21,169 nt of DNA from Pseudomonadota bacterium (GTDB taxonomy: Bacteria; Desulfobacterota; Syntrophobacteria; Syntrophobacterales; Syntrophobacteraceae), in the NCBI GenBank assembly GCA_023416335.1, contig JAEZHY010000164.1:1-21169 (forward strand). Direction: 5' to 3'. Under the pieces are notes generated by a model, which saw only the letters and a list, made by a program, of their open reading frames with translations, searched no databases and was not told where the DNA came from. A program made the translations under genes and the position numbers. Positions within the stretch are counted from its first letter, which is position 1, and each line of letters begins with the position of its first letter. Below are positions 14,941 through 21,169 of the stretch, one piece after another.

Positions 14941-16599
14941 CTACTCGAAAGCATAGGTCGCGGTGAGTTCCGGGTTCTTCTGCCAGGGCGCTTTCAGGTA
15001 CGACCAGACTTTGCTGTTCACCATGCGGTCTATTTCCCGATAGAAGTTGATCGCCCCTTTGAACCCGGCGTAGGGTCCGCCGTAGTCATAGCTGTGAAGC
15101 TGCTTGAGCGGGATTCCCTTTTTCTGGATCGCATATTTTTCCTTGATCCCGGCACAGAAGATTGCCGGCTTGTAGATCTCGATCATCCTTTCCGTTTCGT
15201 ACTGGCTGATATCGTCGATCACCAGGGTCCGCTCTTCCATCTGCTTCATCATGCCTTCGTAGTCCTTGAAGGTGAGGCCCTGGGCGGCGAGCTTTTCGAT
15301 CTGCTCGGCTGTTTTCCTCGGCCGGAATCTTTCCGGATCGGGATGTACCTCGAGTTCCTCTATATTTCTGCTGTCAGCATCCACCTTGACGCTCGGCAGA
15401 ACTTTCCGCCCTTCGTAGTCGTCCCGGTGGGCGAATTCATAGCCGGCAGAGATCGTCTTCATGCCGATTTCCGTGAACAGGTCCTGGTAATGGTGAGCGC
15501 GGGATCCGCCGACAAAGAGCATCGCGAGCTTTCCCTCACAGCGCTGCCTGACTTCGGCCTGAACTTTCTTTACCTCCGCCATTTCCTCCGCGATGACTTC
15601 CTCCACCTTGTCGATGAGTTCCTGGTCTTCAAAATATCGGGCTATTTTCCGCAGGGACTTCGCGGCGGACCCGGCACCGATAAAATTGATCTTGATCCAG
15701 GGAATCCCGAATTTCTTCTCCATCATTTCGGCCACATAGTTAATGGAGCGGTGACACATGATGGTGTTCAGGTCAGCCATGTGGGCATTTGCAAACTGCT
15801 TGTAATTCGAGTTGCCGCTGAACGTGGCCACGGTCGTTATGCCGCACTTGTGCATGATGCGGTCGATTTCGAAGGCATCCCCGCCGATGTTGTATTCCCC
15901 GAGCATGTTCACTTTGTATTTGCCCTCGACCGGCGTGTCGTCCTGGCCGACCACATGCGTGAAAATGCCGTTGTTTGCGATATGGTGGCCCGCCGACTGG
16001 CTGACGCCTTTGTACCCTTCGCAACTGAAGGCGAAGACATTTATTCCGAGTTGTTCCTTCATTTCTCTAGCCACGGAATGCACGTCGTCCCCGATGAGTC
16101 CCACCGGGCAGGTCGAGAAAATGCTGATCGCCTTCGGTTTGAAAATATCGTAGGCTTCCTGGATAGCTGCCCTGAGCTTCTTTTCTCCCCCGAACACGAT
16201 ATCTTTGTCCTGCAGGTCCGTGGAAAAGCAGTAGGTCATGTAATTTTCGTCTTCGGCAGTCGGAGGCCTCGTCTGGTTTCTCCGGGTTAGCCAACTGTAA
16301 AACCCGCACCCGATCGGCCCGTGGGTCAGGTTGACAAAATCCCTGGTCGGCCCCAACACAACGCCCTTACACCCTGCATAGGTGCACCCGCGCTGCGTGA
16401 TGATCCCGGGAATCGTACGGGTGTTGGCCCCGATTTCCGGCACCGACCCTTCGTCGCTCACCTGGTTGATGATGATCTGCTTGGCGCGCTTCCGGGCGAC
16501 TTTGGTCGGGTATTTATTCAGGAGTTCCTGTTTCACAGCCTTTGGGTCGATAGACTCGACTTCCACTGCTGCAGCATTTAGCTCGGTGATTGCACCCAT
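14941..16599 (-). CDS. nifD: NifD, nitrogenase MoFe protein alpha subunit
   Basis: A 552-residue catalytic subunit. P-cluster ligands are C72 (RGCTYAGCKGVV), C98 (HGPIGCGFYSW) and C164 (STCPVGLIGDD). FeMo-co ligands are C282 (IMCHRSINY) and H502 (LHSYDYGGPY). GVSQSAGHHIAN keeps the Gln and His (Azotobacter Q191, H195) that contact homocitrate and substrate. An insertion of about 60 residues near 394-458 makes it longer than Azotobacter NifD (492) and is typical of the Clostridium-like anaerobe group. ATG 16599 is chosen because GGAGAAAT precedes it; the longer frame from 16650 would overlap nifI2. These residues fit Mo-nitrogenase rather than VnfD or AnfD. Confidence 0.97.
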   Translation of the reverse strand: MGAITELNAAAVEVESIDPKAVKQELLNKYPTKVARKRAKQIIINQVSDEGSVPEIGANTRTIPGIITQRGCTYAGCKGVVLGPTRDFVNLTHGPIGCGFYSWLTRRNQTRPPTAEDENYMTYCFSTDLQDKDIVFGGEKKLRAAIQEAYDIFKPKAISIFSTCPVGLIGDDVHSVAREMKEQLGINVFAFSCEGYKGVSQSAGHHIANNGIFTHVVGQDDTPVEGKYKVNMLGEYNIGGDAFEIDRIMHKCGITTVATFSGNSNYKQFANAHMADLNTIMCHRSINYVAEMMEKKFGIPWIKINFIGAGSAAKSLRKIARYFEDQELIDKVEEVIAEEMAEVKKVQAEVRQRCEGKLAMLFVGGSRAHHYQDLFTEIGMKTISAGYEFAHRDDYEGRKVLPSVKVDADSRNIEELEVHPDPERFRPRKTAEQIEKLAAQGLTFKDYEGMMKQMEERTLVIDDISQYETERMIEIYKPAIFCAGIKEKYAIQKKGIPLKQLHSYDYGGPYAGFKGAINFYREIDRMVNSKVWSYLKAPWQKNPELTATYAFE

Positions 16600-16627
16600 A
16601 TTATTTCTCCAGTCTGAAGGTCGGCTC

Positions 16628-17008
16628 TCAAACCTCGTCAAGGACGCCAACCCCGCACTCTCCGGTCCTGACGCTCACGGAGTCCAGAACCGGCATCACG
16701 AATATCTTTCCATCGCCGGATTTGCCCGTCCGATTGGTCTTGATGATTGTTTTGACCACGGTCTCGACCAGGTTGTCGGGCACGACGACGAACATCGCTC
16801 TTTTGGGAATGAGGCGCTGGCTGTGCCCCAACTGGGCGATTGCCTCCTCGTATCCTTTTTCCGCCCCTTCGAGCAGCGTGTAGTCAACCAGCCCCTTTCC
16901 CCTGCCGAGCGCGTCCCGTGCGGTCATGGACGAAATCCCGGCTTCGGAAAGGGCCTTCTTCGTTTTGTTCATCATGTTCATGCGAACGATCGCCATGACC
17001 TCTTTCAT
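16628..17008 (-). CDS. nifI2: NifI2, PII-like nitrogenase regulator
   Basis: A 126-residue GlnB-family protein. The N-terminal MKEVMAIVRMNMMNKTKKAL and the C-terminal RTGKSGDGKIFVMPV (ATP-binding B-loop/C-loop region of PII) are visible, with a NifI2-type T-loop region (GRGKGLVDYTLLEGAEKGYEE). In methanogens NifI1 and NifI2 form a complex that inhibits dinitrogenase when 2-oxoglutarate falls; the same role is inferred here. It overlaps nifI1 by 4 nt (ATGA), so translation is coupled. It is followed 28 nt later by nifD. This H-I1-I2-D order is diagnostic. Confidence 0.94.
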   Translation of the reverse strand: MKEVMAIVRMNMMNKTKKALSEAGISSMTARDALGRGKGLVDYTLLEGAEKGYEEAIAQLGHSQRLIPKRAMFVVVPDNLVETVVKTIIKTNRTGKSGDGKIFVMPVLDSVSVRTGECGVGVLDEV

Positions 17009-17361
17009 ATCTTGACCTCTTCAATTCCACCTTTGGGGGTTTCCTTGATTCCGGAGCTGATCGTGTAGACCTCGTGCACAGGGGTGACGAAAATCTTTCC
17101 GTCTCCGAACGCGCCTTTGTCGCCTGTTCGGGCAGCGTTTATGACCGTCCTGACGACGAAGTCCTTGTCCTGCTCCTGAACAACTGTGAGCAGCAGTTCC
17201 TTGGGGATTTCGTCGTAGGTGATTTCGCCTATCTTGATTCCGCGCTGCTTGCCGCGGCCGACCACCGACATCTTGGTCACGGCCGGGAAACCTGCTTCCA
17301 TGAGGGCGGCCAGCACGTTGTCGACTTTTTCAGGCCTGACGATGGATCTGATCAAAATCAT
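17005..17361 (-). CDS. nifI1: NifI1, PII-like nitrogenase regulator
   Basis: A 118-residue GlnB-family protein beginning MILIRSIVRPEKVDNVLAAL, with a GRGKQRGIKIGEITYDEIPKE T-loop region and a typical RTGDKGAFGDGKIFVTPV nucleotide-binding loop. The T-loop lacks the uridylylated Tyr context (RGAEY) of GlnB/GlnK, as expected for NifI1. It acts with NifI2 to switch nitrogenase activity off in response to nitrogen status (known for methanogen orthologues; inferred here). GGAGAACC precedes the ATG, 21 nt after the nifH stop. Confidence 0.94.
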   Translation of the reverse strand: MILIRSIVRPEKVDNVLAALMEAGFPAVTKMSVVGRGKQRGIKIGEITYDEIPKELLLTVVQEQDKDFVVRTVINAARTGDKGAFGDGKIFVTPVHEVYTISSGIKETPKGGIEEVKI

Positions 17362-17382
17362 CTGGTTCTCCTTTCAGGGCGC

Positions 17383-18300
<918 letters not shown>

Positions 18301-18501
18301 TTATTGATTGAATTAAGGATATAGCTTTTCGAATTGCCTGAATTTATGGAGGAGGAAAACTCACAAAACGGTATGAAAATATCACAAAATTGTTACAAAA
18401 TAACCTGCGATTCGCCGGCATTTCGGGATGGTGGAAGCAGGAAACGGTAGGTTTGGCATTACCGTGCCACCGTCCGCCCTTCGGAACAACCTAATGAGAT
18501 A

Positions 18502-18542
18502 GCCGGGGTGGGCGCCCCCAAAAACCAGGTGCCCACCTCGGC
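18502..18542. repeat. REP-like inverted repeat
   Basis: GCCGGGGTGGGCGC (18502-18515) and GTGCCCACCTCGGC (18529-18542) pair over 14 positions with two mismatches. The GGTGGGC/GCCCACC core is shared with the REP at 4521-4547. Confidence 0.6.
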
Positions 18543-18570
18543 TCCGACTTGATCTAAGCATATCAAAGTC

Positions 18571-18615
18571 GGGTAGCACGGATTCTCGAATCCTGGCGCG
18601 AAGCGCAAGAGGACG
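18571..18615 (+). repeat. 45-bp dispersed repeat, right copy flanking the nifB-nifH block
   Basis: The partner of 8805-8849 (39 of 45 identical, same orientation). It contains GGATTCTCGAATCC and GCGCGAAGCGC, both able to form short hairpins. Confidence 0.75.
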
Positions 18616-18630
18616 GCATAAAGGAAAATG

Positions 18631-18655
18631 GCGATCTGCGCGATGGGCAGATCGC
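18631..18655. repeat. Perfect 9-bp inverted repeat
   Basis: GCGATCTGC (18631-18639) and GCAGATCGC (18647-18655) with a 7-nt loop. No U-tract follows, and its role is unknown. It lies between the 45-bp repeat and the hicAB promoter region. Confidence 0.45.
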
Positions 18656-18707
18656 AGCTTTATAAGCTCTCTCTTTGATCTGATCGGATCATATGCGATA
18701 ATTCGAT

Positions 18708-18728
18708 TGCAACTATATTTAAGTTGCA
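18708..18728. promoter_or_regulatory. Candidate HicB operator upstream of hicAB
   Basis: TGCAACT (18708-18714) and AGTTGCA (18722-18728) form a perfect 7-bp inverted repeat with a 7-bp AT-rich spacer, 24 bp before the hicA start region. HicB antitoxins with a DNA-binding C-terminus repress their own promoter, and symmetric operators in this position are expected. Binding is inferred. Confidence 0.45.
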
Positions 18729-18752
18729 GATCTAAAAAAGTGAACTTACATT

Positions 18753-19004
18753 ATGTCCCGGTAAAACCAAGCCGCTTAAGCGTTTGTTCTCGAAGCCCAA
18801 AGACTTCACATGGGATGAACAGAGGAATCTTCTTACCGGGCTCGGCTATGAAGAAATTAGCGGCGAGGGTTCCAGGTATAAGTTCCGTGATCTCAAACGG
18901 GTAGCTTTATCAGTTTGCACCGGTCTCATCCGGGCAACATCGTCAGGAGATACGTTATGGAGGATGTCATCGAATTCCTGGAAGGAAGAAACATTCGGCC
19001 ATGA
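18753..19004 (+). pseudogene. hicA: hicA toxin with two frameshifts
   Basis: Joining three frames rebuilds a typical HicA mRNA interferase. ATG TCC CGG at 18753 (MSR) is followed after one extra base by KTKPLKRLFSKPKDFTWDE and NLLTGLGYEEISGEGSRYKF; near 18904 the frame shifts again into FISLHRSHPGNIVRRYV and EDVIEFLEGRNIRP. The catalytic histidine region (SLHRSHPGN) and the dsRNA-binding-like fold are thus present but not in one frame. The stop TGA overlaps the hicB ATG (ATGA), as in intact hicAB operons. A shorter product could start at a TTG at 18784 but would still lose the C-terminus with the histidine. Likely inactivated; sequencing error at either site is not excluded. Confidence 0.75.
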
Positions 19005-19345
19005 AAGACAATATTCTGCGCTATAAGGGTTTTACGGGTTCCGTCGAAACCAGCATCGAAGATAACTGCCTTCATGGAAAAGTTTTGTTCATCGACGATC
19101 TGGTTACCTACGAGGCGCAAACCATTTCCCAGCTTAAGGCGGAATTCGAGTCTGCGGTCGATGATTATGTAGCTGCGTGCGAAAAACTGGGCCGCAAAGC
19201 CAATAAATCTTTCAGTGGGACATTCAACGTCAGAATCGGACCGGAATTGCACCAGAAGGTGGCCAGGCATGCGGTTCGGAAGGGGACAACCATCAACGAT
19301 GTCGTTAAGAGGGCACTGATGGAATGCGTTAAAGATCCGGAATAG
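19001..19345 (+). CDS. hicB: HicB family antitoxin
   Basis: A 114-residue antitoxin of the HicAB type II system. The N-terminal part (to about residue 55) has the HicB partial RNase H-like fold (YKGFTGSVE...HGKVLFIDDLVTYEAQT, LKAEFESAVDDY). The C-terminal part (about 72-106, FNVRIGPELHQKVARHA and TTINDVVKRAL) is a ribbon-helix-helix DNA-binding domain. It should neutralise HicA and repress the operon, perhaps through the inverted repeat at 18708-18728. The reading frame is intact while its toxin is frameshifted, so it may now be an orphan antitoxin. The start overlaps the hicA stop by 4 nt. Confidence 0.9.
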   Translation: MKDNILRYKGFTGSVETSIEDNCLHGKVLFIDDLVTYEAQTISQLKAEFESAVDDYVAACEKLGRKANKSFSGTFNVRIGPELHQKVARHAVRKGTTINDVVKRALMECVKDPE

Positions 19346-19350
19346 GCCGG

Positions 19351-19638
19351 GGTTCCCAAACCGAAAGGGACTGTTGCTCAAATCATCGCGGGAGCCTCGA
19401 ATGACCGGCAAAGTCCGTCGTCGTCATTCCGGCCCGTCTCTTCGATCGGAACAAGTTCACACCGGAATCCAGGCATTGGGCGGATTAATTGTGAATTCGA
19501 GACATTAAAAACTCTGGATCCCGGCTCAAAAGCATTGCCGGGATGACGGGATTGGGGGGCTCTGCGGGGGCTTCGTGGAAAAATGCCCGGGAACAGGTCC
19601 GTCTTTATTTGGGCAATAGCCCCCGAAGCTTGGGAACC
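19351..19638. mobile_element. MITE-like palindromic element with long imperfect terminal inverted repeats
   Basis: The ends GGTTCCCAA (19351-19359) and TTGGGAACC (19630-19638) are inverted copies, and the similarity continues inward for about 30 bp (TTGCTCAAAT against ATTTGGGCAA). Inside are two further inverted motifs: GTCATTCCGG (19423-19432) with CCGGGATGACG (19538-19548), and CCGGAATCCAGG (19462-19473) with CTGGATCCCGG (19514-19524). These are the widespread proteobacterial type of palindromic repeat. No protein is encoded. The whole piece of about 290 bp could fold into one long cruciform. It lies between the convergent hicB and histidine kinase genes. Confidence 0.65.
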
Positions 19639-19680
19639 AGCGAGAATTAACAATCCGGACCAAACTTTCGCAATAGCCTG

Positions 19681-21169
19681 CTACAGCATCTTCTCTATCG
19701 AATTCAGCAATTTATCCCAACTCAGCGGCTTCGCGAGCATGAGGTCCACTCCGCGGGAGGCAAGGTCTTCGTCTTCGTACTGGGCCCCCCAGCCCGTGAT
19801 CATGACGACCGGGGTCTTACGGTCCCTGGCCTTTGCGCGTTTGGCGATTTCCCAGCCGCTTACCACAGGCATTCCGAGATCGGTCATAACCAGGTCGAAG
19901 TGGCTCGTATCGATCATTTCTAGGGCTTTTTCCCCGTCGCTCGTCGCAACGACACGGTGCCCCTTGAGGCGCAGCATATCGCGAAGAATGTTCAGGATCT
20001 CCGGATCGTCCTCAACGAGCAGCAGGCGGTAGGAACTCGAACCTTCGCCGGTCTTCGCGACAGGAGCAGCTTTCGCCCCTTCCGCCCTCGTGAGCTTGAT
20101 AATGAAGGTCGTGCCCTTGCCCGGTTTGCTCTTCACCTGGATATCCCCGCCGTAGCGGCCTATGAGGCTCCAGGAAACGCTCAGGCCCAGACCCGAATTC
20201 CCGATCCCCTTTGTCGTGAAGAACGGGTCGAAGATCTTTTCCGAAACTTCCTTGCTCATGCCGATGCCCGTGTCGGACACTTCGAGAATCACCTGCTCAC
20301 CCTGGCAGCGCGACCGGTAAGTGATCGTTCCGCCCTGGGGCATGGCGTCGATGGCGTTCAGGAGGAGGTTTGTAAGCACCTCCCTCAGGTCGGAGGCATT
20401 GATCGCGGCGAGGCAGTTCGGTTGAAGCTCGAACAGGATGTCTATCTTTCGCCCCGAGCGTTCCATGAAGTTTTTCCAGCGCGGGCGGGTCAGTTCGACT
20501 ACGTCTTTTACCGCTTCTTCGATGTCGATTGTCGAAGCGAGCGCCTTGGGATCGCGCTCCCTCTCCGTAAACCTCTGAAGTCGGCGGACGGTGTTCGATC
20601 CGTCGTAGACCGCTTTTTCTATATTCTGGAGTCTTCGCCGGATTTCCTCGTCTTCGATCTGCGGGAGGATGAGCTGGATGTGCCCGAGTATGGCCATCAG
20701 CAGGTTGTTGAAATCATGGGATACGCCGCCTGCCATCGTTCCCAGGGCGGCAAGCTTCTCGGACTGGACTATCTTCTCCGAAAAAGCCTTTTTCCTGGTG
20801 ACATCCTCGATCACGAGCAGATAGCCGGCATTCCTGCCGGATTGGCTGAGCCGGACCAGGTTGACGTCGGCAACGTAGGTCTCCCCCGCCGAGTTCATCA
20901 GGTTTACATCCGTTTTTTCAACCTGCCCGGTTTCAGATGATACTGCACGGTCGAAAAGCTTTTCAAAGGCCGCGGGGTCCTGGAAGAGTACGGCGGGAGA
21001 CCGTCCGCTGATTTCCGAGACTCTTTCGCCCTGTATCTTTTCGATACTTCGGTTTATCCGGACTATCCTGCCTTCATTGTCGAGAATGCAGATCCCCTGG
21101 GGGATGAAATCCAGGATCATGTCGGAAATCGGGTCCCGGGGAGCTTCTTCAGGTTCCGTTATTACAGGT
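19681..21169 (-). CDS. Hybrid sensor histidine kinase (PAS, HisKA, HATPase, receiver), N-terminus beyond right edge
   Basis: From an internal Met at 21120 there are 479 residues, but the frame stays open to 21169, so the true start is probably outside. Order: PAS domain (ILDFIPQGICILDNEGRIVRI onward), dimerisation/phosphoacceptor domain with the H-box histidine in GGVSHDFNNLL (about 135 residues after that Met), HATPase with N-box TNLLLNAIDAM, G1 DTGIGM, FFTTK, G2 GLGLSV, then a receiver domain (VEDDPEIL, phosphoacceptor Asp in VMTDLGMP, TGWG, AKP). No transmembrane segment is seen in the visible part. The REC domain would relay phosphate to a partner not encoded here. Its nif proximity hints at nitrogen or redox control, but the link is only positional. 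Confidence 0.9.
   Translation of the reverse strand, partial: PVITEPEEAPRDPISDMILDFIPQGICILDNEGRIVRINRSIEKIQGERVSEISGRSPAVLFQDPAAFEKLFDRAVSSETGQVEKTDVNLMNSAGETYVADVNLVRLSQSGRNAGYLLVIEDVTRKKAFSEKIVQSEKLAALGTMAGGVSHDFNNLLMAILGHIQLILPQIEDEEIRRRLQNIEKAVYDGSNTVRRLQRFTERERDPKALASTIDIEEAVKDVVELTRPRWKNFMERSGRKIDILFELQPNCLAAINASDLREVLTNLLLNAIDAMPQGGTITYRSRCQGEQVILEVSDTGIGMSKEVSEKIFDPFFTTKGIGNSGLGLSVSWSLIGRYGGDIQVKSKPGKGTTFIIKLTRAEGAKAAPVAKTGEGSSSYRLLLVEDDPEILNILRDMLRLKGHRVVATSDGEKALEMIDTSHFDLVMTDLGMPVVSGWEIAKRAKARDRKTPVVMITGWGAQYEDEDLASRGVDLMLAKPLSWDKLLNSIEKML

Noticed and set aside
14854..16290. 478-codon plus-strand frame opposite nifD
   Set aside because: Antisense to nifD, with no ribosome-binding site or recognisable domain; long antisense frames are common in GC-rich coding DNA.
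18784..19026. An 80-residue plus-strand protein as the real hicA product
   Set aside because: Its first ~40 residues match HicA, but the remainder is out of frame; the genuine C-terminus is in another frame ending at 19004.

Overview
The window is a minimal molybdenum nitrogenase (nif) region from what is most likely a strictly anaerobic deltaproteobacterium, in the style of Syntrophobacter or another sulfate-reducing or syntrophic relative. The clues are nifI1-nifI2 between nifH and nifD, a long NifD with an internal insertion, a NifB fused to a NifX-like domain, a thioredoxin-fold 2Fe-2S ferredoxin beside nifK, a (Re)-citrate-synthase-like gene after nifA, and moderately GC-rich coding DNA with proteobacterial REP/RAYT and HicAB remnants. 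The taxon is an inference from gene content; I could not search databases.

Layout. 1-588 (minus) is the N-terminal part of a secreted protein with a CXXCH motif, an EF-hand-like segment and a bacterial Ig-like domain; its leader holds a terminator-like hairpin. 1251-3626 (minus) encodes a 791-residue fusion of a cysteine synthase to a cysteinyl-tRNA synthetase-like module whose HIGH, KMSKS and most zinc-ligand positions are lost. 3872-5759 is accessory DNA: a PEBP-family protein, a RAYT transposase remnant ending inside a REP hairpin, a resolvase stub and a Uma2-family protein. 5939-8519 (minus) holds nifA and, 1 nt behind it, the (Re)-citrate/homocitrate synthase-like gene. 8977-18207 (minus) is the structural and assembly block, transcribed nifH-nifI1-nifI2-nifD-nifK-fdx-nifE-nifN-nifB from a near-consensus sigma-54 promoter at 18254-18269. 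18753-19345 (plus) is a hicAB module with a frameshifted toxin and an intact antitoxin. 19351-19638 is a MITE-like palindromic element. 19681 to the right edge (minus) is a hybrid histidine kinase.

How it works together. NifA (GAF, sigma-54 AAA+, HTH) should activate the nifH promoter with sigma-54. NifH and NifDK are the enzyme, the two PII-like NifI proteins should switch it off when ammonium appears, the ferredoxin is a likely electron carrier or MoFe partner, NifB makes the precursor cluster and NifEN matures it. No nifU, nifS, nifX, nifM, nifZ or ordinary nifV is in the window, so homocitrate and sulfur supply come from elsewhere or from unusual genes here. The nifB-nifH block is bracketed by direct copies of a 45-bp repeat and by REP-like inverted repeats.

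The strongest candidate for something undescribed is the cysteine synthase/degenerate CysRS fusion.
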